Assembly: GCA_002426195.1 (NCBI GenBank)
Contig: DIOT01000030.1
Location: 124,001-188,000, forward strand
Length of the DNA: 64,000 bases
DNA from: Bacteroidales bacterium UBA5507
GTDB taxonomy: Bacteria > Bacteroidota > Bacteroidia > Bacteroidales > Lentimicrobiaceae
Reading direction: 5' to 3'
Position numbers and translations under genes: made by a program. A model generated the notes under the pieces. That model was not told the origin of the DNA. It ran no database searches and saw nothing but the letters and a program-made list of their open reading frames with translations. Positions within the stretch are counted from its first letter, which is position 1. The number at the start of each line of letters is the position of its first letter. Shown one piece after another: positions 56,453-64,000 of the stretch.

Positions 56453-56471
56453 TTTATTTTCTTTTAGTCTG

Positions 56472-56479
56472 CAAAGTTA
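56472..56479 (-). promoter_or_regulatory. putative -7 promoter box of the PGDH-like gene
   Basis: Plus-strand CAAAGTTA reads TAACTTTG on the coding strand, with a leader of about 13 bases to the ATG. Confidence 0.42.
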
Positions 56480-56583
56480 ATCATAAAGGTCAGCATAATA
56501 TTTAGGTGGTTCGCGTAAGTCTATCTCTCAATAAAATCGTAACTTCGCCCACTTGCAATTTTATTAAAAGTTTATACAAAATT

Positions 56584-58953
56584 ATGTGGAATATTCTGGT
56601 TAGATTGATGTTACGAAATCGCCCTGGTATAATCGCCGTTATTGCAATACTCACTATTTTGATGGGATGGCAGGGATTAAGTGTTCAGCTTTCGTATAAC
56701 AATCAAAACATCCTCCCGCAAACTGATTCTAGTGTTATTGTTTATAGGGCATTCAAGGAGAAATTTGGTGAGGATGGTAGCGTTTTAGTTATAGGTGTTA
56801 CTAATAAAAATATGTTTCAGCTTGAAGAAATCAACGCCTGGAACAATCTTACTAATGATATTAATAGCATTGACGGAGTTGAGGGTGTGACTTCAGTAAC
56901 CAAAGCAGTAGTAATGGTGAAAAACGATAGCACACGGGTTTTTGAGTTTAAACCTGTCTTATCAGGTACTATTTCATCGCAAAGTCAAGCCGACTCATTA
57001 AGAGAGCTAATTCATTCACTCCCTATTTACGACGGATTGCTATTCAATGCTACTACCGATACTTATCTTATGGCTATTACGCTTGACAAAGAGAAGCTAA
57101 ACGATAAGCGAAGAATGACTGTTACTGACAATATCGTTTCGCATGCAAAAGCCTATGAAAAGGAAACGGGGAATAAACTTCATTACTCTGGCATGCCGTA
57201 TATCAGATCAGCTATGATGAAGCAGACCAAATCTGAGCTTTTTATGTTTATTTTCCTCTCAGTCGGTATCGCAGCTATAATTCTGTTTCTTTTCTTCAGA
57301 TCTATTAGAGTAGTATTGAGCTCACTTATAGTTGTAGCTGTAAGTATAATATTTACACTCGGAGTCATAAATTTGCTAGGGTATAAGATCAGTATACTTA
57401 CAGGTGTCATTCCATCACTTATAGTTGTCATAGCAATTGAGAACTGTATATATATCCTTAATAAATACCACTGGGAATATCGATCACATGGGAATAAGAT
57501 TAAGGCTTTATCAAGGGTTATTCAGCGAATCGGACCTGCATCTCTAATGGTCAATACTGCTACAGCAGCAGGGTTTGCTGCTTTTATAATGGTTTCAAAT
57601 AAAATGTTGTTTGAATTCGGGATTGTAGCAGCCATAAGCATATTTTTAGAGTATACACTCTGCATACTGCTACTTCCCATTATATTTAGCTACATGGAAC
57701 CACCAAGTGAAAAACACCTTTCACATCTAAACAGCAAATTTTTCAGTTACCTGATTGATAAAACCATCTACCTTATAGAACACAGACGTCCAGCCATTTT
57801 TATTATTGCCGGATCTCTGACTATAGCAGGAATACTCGGTATGTTCAGCTTAAAGATTTCGGGAAAAGTAGTTGACGATATTAAAAAGAGTCACCCATTA
57901 GCTCAAGACTTGAGATATTTTGAGCAGAATTTCGGAGGTGTAATGCCATTTGAAATATGGGTAGACGCAAAAAAACCAAAAGGTGCATTAAGACTGACAA
58001 CTATTGAGAAAATTGATGAACTGCAGAATGAGATTTTAAAACACGATAAATTTTCAAGACCGCTTTCACTGGCCGAATTATCAAAGTTCGCTCGTCAGGC
58101 TTATTTTAATGGAAATAAAGAAATGTACTCCGTTCCTAACTCACAGGAGCGAAACTTTGTTTTTTCCTATTTACCTAAAGAAGCAGGGAAACAAGCAGGC
58201 TTACTGAATTCGTTTATTGATAGTACTCAACAACATACAAGGGTTAGCTTCCAAATGGCCGACCTACCAACAAAGGAGATGAATCAGGTATTGTCTGATA
58301 TAAAGCCAAAGGTTGACGAAATTTTTCCTCCTGATAAATATAATGTTCAGATTACTGGTAATAGTGTAGTTTCAGCCAGGGGCACAGAATTCCTTATTAA
58401 GCATCTTTTTCAGAGTGTCTTAATTGCAATAGCTTTTATTTCATTACTTATGATGATGATGTTTTCGAGTTTCAGGATGATAGTTATTTCAATGTTGCCT
58501 AATGTGATACCTCTTATCATAACAGCGGCGATTATGGGCATTGCTGGGGTGCCAGTAAAGCCATCCACTATTATTATATTTGGTGTTGCGTTGGGAATAT
58601 CAGTTGATAATGCAATTCAGTATCTTTCGAGATATCGGCATGAACTGATAGCTACCAACAACAATATAAAATTATCGGCAATAAACGCATTAAGAGAGGC
58701 TGGTTTTAGTATGATCTACACATCAATAGTATTGGTACTTGGATTCAGTGTGTTTATTGTTTCGGATTTTGGGGGTACACAAGCTCTGGGTTTGCTTGTT
58801 TCCACAACACTATTTGTTGCCATGTTTTTCAATATGATGGTTCTGCCATCGCTTCTGATGGTACTTGATAAATTTGCAGTAACAAAAGCATTCTCATCTG
58901 AACCACTAATTGAAGTGTATGATGGTGATGATGAGAATGGTGACATGAAATGA
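56584..58953 (+). CDS. RND/MMPL-family transporter
   Basis: 789 residues from ATG 56584 (MWNILVRLMLRN), which puts the first helix directly at the N-terminus; ATG 56506 would add 26 polar residues. The protein has two six-helix halves, each preceded by a large periplasmic loop. The helix with GVALGISVDNAIQYLSRYRH is typical of MMPL proteins, as is the GVIPSLIVVIAIENCIYILN helix in the first half. The family exports lipids, hopanoids or other hydrophobic compounds using the proton gradient. rfbA follows after 21 bases. Confidence 0.85.
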   Translation: MWNILVRLMLRNRPGIIAVIAILTILMGWQGLSVQLSYNNQNILPQTDSSVIVYRAFKEKFGEDGSVLVIGVTNKNMFQLEEINAWNNLTNDINSIDGVEGVTSVTKAVVMVKNDSTRVFEFKPVLSGTISSQSQADSLRELIHSLPIYDGLLFNATTDTYLMAITLDKEKLNDKRRMTVTDNIVSHAKAYEKETGNKLHYSGMPYIRSAMMKQTKSELFMFIFLSVGIAAIILFLFFRSIRVVLSSLIVVAVSIIFTLGVINLLGYKISILTGVIPSLIVVIAIENCIYILNKYHWEYRSHGNKIKALSRVIQRIGPASLMVNTATAAGFAAFIMVSNKMLFEFGIVAAISIFLEYTLCILLLPIIFSYMEPPSEKHLSHLNSKFFSYLIDKTIYLIEHRRPAIFIIAGSLTIAGILGMFSLKISGKVVDDIKKSHPLAQDLRYFEQNFGGVMPFEIWVDAKKPKGALRLTTIEKIDELQNEILKHDKFSRPLSLAELSKFARQAYFNGNKEMYSVPNSQERNFVFSYLPKEAGKQAGLLNSFIDSTQQHTRVSFQMADLPTKEMNQVLSDIKPKVDEIFPPDKYNVQITGNSVVSARGTEFLIKHLFQSVLIAIAFISLLMMMMFSSFRMIVISMLPNVIPLIITAAIMGIAGVPVKPSTIIIFGVALGISVDNAIQYLSRYRHELIATNNNIKLSAINALREAGFSMIYTSIVLVLGFSVFIVSDFGGTQALGLLVSTTLFVAMFFNMMVLPSLLMVLDKFAVTKAFSSEPLIEVYDGDDENGDMK

Positions 58954-58974
58954 TTTTTTAATACTTACAGCGTA

Positions 58975-59847
58975 ATGAAAGGAATAATACTTGCCGGTGG
59001 ATCAGGCACCCGACTTCATCCCCTCACTCTGGCAGTCAGTAAGCAATTAATGCCTATCTACGATAAGCCAATGGTTTATTATCCACTTTCCGTCTTAATG
59101 ATGGCTGGTATCAATGAGATTTTAATAATATCTACACCACATGATTTGCCGAATTTTGAGAAATTGCTGGGCGATGGAAGAAGTCTGGGGTGTAGGTTTA
59201 GTTACGCTGTTCAAGAAATCCCGAATGGTCTTGCTCAGGCTTTTGTTATCGGAGAATCATTTATCGGAAATGACGATTCAGCCCTTATCCTAGGAGATAA
59301 TATATTCTATAGCACCGGATTGCCAAAGCTGTTGGCAGAATGTAAAAAACCCTCAGGTGGGATCGTATTTGCATATCACGTTGCGGATCCTGAAAGGTAT
59401 GGAGTGGTTGAGTTTGATCAAAACAACCAGGCAATTTCCATCGAAGAGAAACCCAAAAATCCAAAATCTAATTATGCTGTTCCTGGTATTTACTTCTACG
59501 ATTCTTCAGTAGTTGGCGTCGCAAAGAGTATAAAACCAAGTGCCAGAGGTGAATATGAAATAACCGATGTTAATCGATACTTCCTTGAAAAAGGAAGTCT
59601 AACTGTTAAAGTTATGAGTCGTGGTACAGCATGGCTCGACACAGGAACGTTCTCATCATTACTACAAGCGTCACAATTCGTTGAAGTAATTGAAAATCGA
59701 CAAGGGCTGAAAGTAGGATGCATTGAAGAGGTTGCTTATCGGATGAACTTTATTAACAAAGAACAGTTGATTAGACTTGCTCAACCTTTACTGAAAAGCG
59801 GATATGGTGATTATTTATTAAAAATCAGTGAAACACAATACCTTTAG
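58975..59847 (+). CDS. rfbA: glucose-1-phosphate thymidylyltransferase
   Basis: 290 residues; makes dTDP-glucose, the first step of dTDP-rhamnose synthesis. Seen are the signature [54 protein letters not shown] and [10 protein letters not shown]. rfbB, C and D are not in the window; here it sits between an RND exporter and a polyprenyl synthase, so dTDP-sugar use for a surface polysaccharide or glycolipid is inferred. Confidence 0.95.
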   Translation: MKGIILAGGSGTRLHPLTLAVSKQLMPIYDKPMVYYPLSVLMMAGINEILIISTPHDLPNFEKLLGDGRSLGCRFSYAVQEIPNGLAQAFVIGESFIGNDDSALILGDNIFYSTGLPKLLAECKKPSGGIVFAYHVADPERYGVVEFDQNNQAISIEEKPKNPKSNYAVPGIYFYDSSVVGVAKSIKPSARGEYEITDVNRYFLEKGSLTVKVMSRGTAWLDTGTFSSLLQASQFVEVIENRQGLKVGCIEEVAYRMNFINKEQLIRLAQPLLKSGYGDYLLKISETQYL

Positions 59848-59849
59848 AT

Positions 59850-60824
59850 ATGTATACACAAGATCAATTGCATGAGAAAATTTCAAATGCACTAGATGCT
59901 CTTCCAATACATGGTGAACCTATCGGTCTATATGAGCCTATTTCTTATACTCTTAATCAGAGTGGAAAAAGAATCCGACCCCTCTTTGTTCTTGTAGCGA
60001 ATCAAATTTTTGGCGGTGATCCAGTTGAAGCATTACCTGCAGCAACTGCCATTGAGATCTTCCATAATTTTACATTACTACATGATGATATAATTGACCA
60101 GGCGCCTTTAAGACGAGGGTATGAGACAGTTTACAGAAAATGGAATACAAATGTTGCTATTCTCTCAGGTGATACGATGTTCGCAATTGCATATGGAGAA
60201 CTTTCAAAAAGCAAACCAGAACTTCTTCCCAGTTTAATGCAATTGTTCTCAAAAACTGCTATTGAAGTATGTGAAGGGCAACAGTATGATATTGATTACG
60301 AGCTTCAACAACATGTCGGACTGAAGGAATATATCAATATGATCAGATTAAAAACTGCCGTACTGCTTGCTGCGAGTCTTAAGATTGGTGCAATGACAGC
60401 TGGTGCATCTGAAGAAAATTCTGAGAAGATATATAAGTTCGGAATTGCTATGGGGATTGCATTTCAACTTCAGGACGACTTGCTTGACTCCTACGGTAAT
60501 CAGGCAATTTTTGGTAAAAAGACAGGAGGTGATATTGCGATTAATAAGAAGACTGTATTGTTTATCAAGGCCATTGAGAAATCAAGCGATACAATTAGAT
60601 TAAAGCTTGAGAGATTATATAAAGTTAACAATTTACCGGTCGATGAAAAAGTATCCAAGGTTATGTCAATATTTGACACTCTCGGTGTAAAAGAAAGCAC
60701 GGAAGAGCTAATTCAGAGCTACTTCAATGAAGCCTGTCACATACTTGATTCAATTAACATTCCTAATGAGATGAGAGCTATGCTAACAGATATAGCCAGT
60801 AATATGATTAAAAGAGTGAGGTAA
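59850..60824 (+). CDS. trans-polyprenyl diphosphate synthase
   Basis: 324 residues; condenses isopentenyl diphosphate units in all-trans form. The first aspartate motif is LLHDDIIDQAPLRRG and the second QLQDDLLDSYG, with GKRIRPLF near the N-terminus. Product length cannot be read reliably; it may be a quinone side chain or substrate for the GGGPS at 23953. It begins two bases after rfbA and ends three bases before the stop of the convergent ABC-F gene. Confidence 0.9.
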   Translation: MYTQDQLHEKISNALDALPIHGEPIGLYEPISYTLNQSGKRIRPLFVLVANQIFGGDPVEALPAATAIEIFHNFTLLHDDIIDQAPLRRGYETVYRKWNTNVAILSGDTMFAIAYGELSKSKPELLPSLMQLFSKTAIEVCEGQQYDIDYELQQHVGLKEYINMIRLKTAVLLAASLKIGAMTAGASEENSEKIYKFGIAMGIAFQLQDDLLDSYGNQAIFGKKTGGDIAINKKTVLFIKAIEKSSDTIRLKLERLYKVNNLPVDEKVSKVMSIFDTLGVKESTEELIQSYFNEACHILDSINIPNEMRAMLTDIASNMIKRVR

Positions 60825-60827
60825 GTC

Positions 60828-62774
60828 CTATTCCTGCTTCATCTTCTCAACCTCCTCATGAAGTGTTTCCCAGTTGTTCATGAGTTTATCCAAGTGAAAT
60901 CTGAGATTTTCGTATGTTTGATAAAATTCGGGATCATTCATGAATTTCGCATAGTGTTCAGGTATTGAGAGTTTGGTATCCATTGAAGCTATTTTAACTT
61001 CAGTTTCCTGAATTTCCAGCTCAACTTTCTCAATTCTATTTTGGAGTTTACGAAGCTCTTTTTCGAATAATTTCCTTTTTTCATATTGCTGCTTGTTATC
61101 AGAAGACACTTCAGTTTCCCTCAGTTTGGCATTCTTGGCCACCTGTGCAGAAAGCTGGTCGAGATTCTGAAGTTTTCTTTTTTCCAGGAAGTCATAAACA
61201 TCACCTATATGCTGATAAACACTCATATCCCTAAATTCAAAAACTTTTTGAGTAAGTCCCTGAAGGAAATCACGATCATGCGAAACTACAATCAGAGTAC
61301 CATCGAACATCAATAGTGCGTTTTTTAAAATATCTTTGGACATCATATCTAGATGATTAGTTGGCTCATCCAGGATAAGGAGATTGACTGGAGAAAGTAA
61401 AAGTTGTGCTAATGCAAGTCGCGATTTTTCACCTCCACTCAGAACTTTTACCTTCTTTTCCGTATCTTCACCAGAGAATAAAAAGCTTCCAAGAATATTT
61501 CTCACTTTTGGACGCATATCTCCTACTGCAATATCATCAATTGTTTCAAATACTTTCTTTTCAGGATCGAGCATTTCTGATTGGTTCTGCGCATAATATC
61601 CAATCTTAACATTATACCCTATTTTACAATCACCGGTATGTTGCAAATTTTCTGTTATTACCTTTGCCATAGTCGTCTTGCCTTCACCGTTTTTGCCTAC
61701 GAATGCAACAAAATCACCTTTCTCAATGGCAAAATCGATATTTCTGAAAATGCATTTTTCACCATAATGTTTAGTAAGTCCAACAGCTTCGATAACAAGC
61801 CGACCTGAAGGAGGTGCAGGAGGAAATTTGAAATGTATAGACGCTTTATCAATTTTTTCGACTTCAATTCGGTCTACCTTCTCTAGCATTTTAATCCTTG
61901 ACTGTACTTGCTTTGCCTTATTTGCTTTATAACGGAATCTCTCAATAAACTTTTCAATATCTGCTAATTGTTTTTGCTGATTGGCGAATGCGGCCTGTTG
62001 CTGCTCGTGTAGATCTGCCCTTTGAACCACATACTCAGAGTATGAGCACTTGTAATCATAGATTTTTCCAAGAGTGATTTCAATAGTCCGGGAAGTTACA
62101 TTATCGAGGAACGCCCTGTCGTGAGATACCAGAATTACAGATCCCTGAAATACTTGCAGGTACTCTTCAAGCCATTGAATTGATTCTATATCAAGGTGAT
62201 TGGTAGGCTCATCAAGAAGTAGAACATTGGGTCTTTTCAAGAGCAATTTGGCTAATTCAACTCTCATTTTCCATCCGCCACTAAAGTCTGTTATTCTTCG
62301 CGAAAAGTCTGATTGTCTGAAACCCAAACCTAATAGAACTTTTTCTGTATCACCCACCATTGAATTTCCACCAAGGAGGCTAAAATGTTCATTACATTCA
62401 TTAAAGCGTGTTATCAGGGCAAGGTACTCTTTTGAATTGTAGTCCTCCCTTTCTGCCAGTTGATTACTTATCGCGTCACTTTCATTTTTAAAATCAATAA
62501 CATGATCAAAAGCCTTGAGAGCTTCATTAAAAACAGTATCCGTCCCTGAACTGGTAATATCTTGAGGAAGATAACCTATTGTAAGATCAGGCTTCTTGCT
62601 GATAATACCAGTTTCAGGTATCTGTTCACCATAAATTATGCGCAATAAAGTTGTCTTTCCTGCTCCATTTTTACCAACAAGTCCAATCCTATCACGATCA
62701 TTAATAAGAAATGTAACATTATCGAATAAGTATTTACCGGTAAAATAAACAGACAGATTATTAACAGACAGCAT
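60828..62774 (-). CDS. ABC-F family ATPase
   Basis: 648 residues with two tandem ABC domains and no membrane region, as in ABC-F ribosome-associated factors. Walker A sequences are GLVGKNGAGKTTL (about 31-43) and FVGKNGEGKTTM. Signatures are FSGGWKMRVELAKLL and LSGGEKSRLALAQLL, with LDEPTNHLD in both. A helical linker and a charged coiled-coil C-terminal extension are present. ATG 62774 is chosen since homology begins MLSVNNLSVYF and a TAATTTTG box lies 21 bases upstream; the frame to 62867 is not conserved. Whether it is housekeeping (Uup/YdiF-like) or gives antibiotic protection is not decidable here. Confidence 0.9.
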   Translation of the reverse strand: MLSVNNLSVYFTGKYLFDNVTFLINDRDRIGLVGKNGAGKTTLLRIIYGEQIPETGIISKKPDLTIGYLPQDITSSGTDTVFNEALKAFDHVIDFKNESDAISNQLAEREDYNSKEYLALITRFNECNEHFSLLGGNSMVGDTEKVLLGLGFRQSDFSRRITDFSGGWKMRVELAKLLLKRPNVLLLDEPTNHLDIESIQWLEEYLQVFQGSVILVSHDRAFLDNVTSRTIEITLGKIYDYKCSYSEYVVQRADLHEQQQAAFANQQKQLADIEKFIERFRYKANKAKQVQSRIKMLEKVDRIEVEKIDKASIHFKFPPAPPSGRLVIEAVGLTKHYGEKCIFRNIDFAIEKGDFVAFVGKNGEGKTTMAKVITENLQHTGDCKIGYNVKIGYYAQNQSEMLDPEKKVFETIDDIAVGDMRPKVRNILGSFLFSGEDTEKKVKVLSGGEKSRLALAQLLLSPVNLLILDEPTNHLDMMSKDILKNALLMFDGTLIVVSHDRDFLQGLTQKVFEFRDMSVYQHIGDVYDFLEKRKLQNLDQLSAQVAKNAKLRETEVSSDNKQQYEKRKLFEKELRKLQNRIEKVELEIQETEVKIASMDTKLSIPEHYAKFMNDPEFYQTYENLRFHLDKLMNNWETLHEEVEKMKQE

Positions 62775-62794
62775 ATCAACAATTAATTTGAAGG

Positions 62795-62802
62795 CAAAAT
62801 TA
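62795..62802 (-). promoter_or_regulatory. putative -7 promoter box of the ABC-F gene
   Basis: Plus-strand CAAAATTA reads TAATTTTG on the coding strand, 20 bases before ATG 62774, which supports that start. Confidence 0.42.
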
Positions 62803-63151
62803 ACATTTATGCCTGAATATAATGGTCTATTGGATGAAGACTGTCTCAACTTCCTCATTACAAGCATTGCACTATGTCTCCAATATATTGGTAACTATCA
62901 TGCAGAATTAGGCCATTTAATTAAAAATATTTTACCTCATTCTATTCTTATCTAATTGATTTATAGGCTTTTATGTATTACTGGTAAAGTTTATCACAAA
63001 AAATCTTAAATTTTTTTACAATCACCTAGTTACTTCACCTCGAAATTGGCATTAACAATTACATCTTCTTTACCTGATGAAGATGAGTTCTTTCTATAAG
63101 GCAAAATACAAGCGTATGAGAACCAGTAATACAATTTTCGGGGGGAAATTA
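62803..63151. other. non-coding divergent region, no recognised feature
   Basis: About 350 bases between the ABC-F promoter box and the PKD-repeat gene, very AT-rich. I find no convincing gene, tRNA, repeat or strong hairpin. No TAnnTTTG box was found near the PKD-protein start. Confidence 0.5.
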
Positions 63152-64000
63152 ATGAGATGGTTAACTCTGACAATCATCGTATTTATATTCGCTCAACAAC
63201 AAGCACTGCCGTGCAGTGATCTGACGATAAGTGGAAGTACAACAATCTGTGAAGGTAGTACAACCCAAATAAATTTTTCAATAAACCAGGATGACGGTTT
63301 ACCGCCATGGCGCATTATCTATGCCATTGACGGAATTGAGCAACCGGAGATAACCGGTATCACTAATACATCCTTTAATATAATTACCTCTACTCCCGGA
63401 TTATATACAGGCGTATCTATCTACGATGCGAATGATTGTTTGGGAGTAATTTTTGGTTCAGCAACATTAACTCAGAATCCATTACCCGGAAATCCAGGTT
63501 CAATATCAGGTGATGCAAATGTATGTCAGGGAGAAGCTGGTGTAATATACACAGTTCCGGTTATCACAAATGCCAACTCATACGAATGGACACTCCCGAC
63601 AGGAGTCAACTTAGCTGGCCAGGTAAATAATCAAATCACGGCTAATTATAGTTTATCAGCCATTTCAGGATTTATAAGTGTCAGAGGAGTAAATGATTGT
63701 GGACCCGGAAACTGGTCGAATTTTGCTGTCGACGTACAACCTCAACCAGCTGCAGCAGGTACTATAACAGGACTCAGTACTGTTTGCCAAGGCCAGAACA
63801 GTGTAGTATATACTGTGCCTTCTATAGCCAATGCAACGGGATACCTCTGGGCCCTTCCTTCAGGTGCCAATATTGTTACACAAAACAATAATTCCATTAC
63901 TGTTAATTTTGGGACTTCAGCATTATCCGGTAACATAACAGTAACCGGAACTAACAATTGTGGAAATGGACAGGCTTCTTCTTTAAATATAACAGTCAAT
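63152..64000 (+). CDS. secreted protein with PKD-like repeats, 3'-truncated
   Basis: 283 codons are visible and the frame runs off the window. The start ATG 63152 gives a short signal peptide (RWLTLTIIVFIFAQQQALP). After an N-terminal Ig-like unit come at least two repeats of about 85 residues. Each has a CQG segment, the pattern YTVP-x-I-x-NA, a W-x-LP-x-G core, then an NNCG or NDCG segment. These are PKD-like surface domains common in gliding/T9SS cargo of Bacteroidota, often ending in a sorting domain beyond the window. A surface adhesin or structural role is probable; no enzyme domain is seen. Confidence 0.82.
   Translation, partial: MRWLTLTIIVFIFAQQQALPCSDLTISGSTTICEGSTTQINFSINQDDGLPPWRIIYAIDGIEQPEITGITNTSFNIITSTPGLYTGVSIYDANDCLGVIFGSATLTQNPLPGNPGSISGDANVCQGEAGVIYTVPVITNANSYEWTLPTGVNLAGQVNNQITANYSLSAISGFISVRGVNDCGPGNWSNFAVDVQPQPAAAGTITGLSTVCQGQNSVVYTVPSIANATGYLWALPSGANIVTQNNNSITVNFGTSALSGNITVTGTNNCGNGQASSLNITVN

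Noticed and set aside
1..64000. CRISPR arrays, insertion sequences, prophage or defence systems
   Set aside because: I saw no regular direct repeats, transposase or integrase frames, attachment sites or known defence genes.

Overview
The window looks like chromosomal DNA of a Bacteroidota bacterium, probably Bacteroidales/Marinilabiliales-like, AT-rich and free of mobile elements, CRISPR arrays or rRNA. The lineage signals are a fused MurF-alanine racemase, SusC-type TonB-dependent receptors with an N-terminal carboxypeptidase-like domain, PorV/type IX secretion genes, a PKD-like repeat surface protein, and recurrent TAnnTTTG (-7) promoter boxes of the Bacteroidota type with no clear Shine-Dalgarno sequences.

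Layout. 1-11.5 kb: the end of kdtA (lipid A Kdo transfer), a phosphoesterase, pdxA and murF-alr, then leftward an aldo/keto reductase and a tight operon greA > HIT > GT2 > methyltransferase > FrhB-like > YbhN-like flippase that looks like lipid-linked sugar or envelope glycan chemistry. 11.5-20.7 kb: a leftward trio of TonB receptor, 1436-residue secreted protein and PorV-family protein, closed by a hairpin terminator. 20.8-30.3 kb: small envelope proteins, a Rieske-like lipoprotein lacking one ligand, ahcY, a PcrB/GGGP synthase with a DPP-IV peptidase and a SMUG2-type glycosylase, two small ORFs, meaB, and a TerB/YbjN pair. 30.4-35.7 kb: a three-gene proton-translocating transhydrogenase with a hairpin inside the operon, tRNA-Lys(CTT) with its own terminator, a membrane protein fused to a THEP1-like NTPase, and a GNAT. 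35.9-44.3 kb: a PQQ-type sugar dehydrogenase lipoprotein next to a TonB receptor resembling E. coli YncD/PqqU, hcp (hybrid cluster protein) with a clear operator and promoter, and a large beta-propeller LytS-type sensor kinase without a neighbouring regulator. 44.4-53.1 kb (leftward): mfd, an FtsX/MacB-like permease with an apparent C-terminal frameshift and a sigma-54-like promoter with tandem enhancer sites, a POT-type transporter and aspartate kinase. 53.2-64 kb: fructose-1,6-bisphosphatase, a PPi-type phosphofructokinase, a PGDH-like dehydrogenase, an MMPL/RND exporter, rfbA, a polyprenyl synthase, an ABC-F protein and the start of a PKD-repeat surface protein.

Most of the window is core metabolism and envelope biogenesis. 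The least ordinary items are the membrane/THEP1 fusion, the predicted PQQ scavenging pair, the regulatory architecture in front of the FtsX-like gene and of hcp, the frameshifted FtsX C-terminus, and the habit of convergent genes to end within 0-10 bases of each other. All functional calls come from reading motifs by eye; no database search was run.
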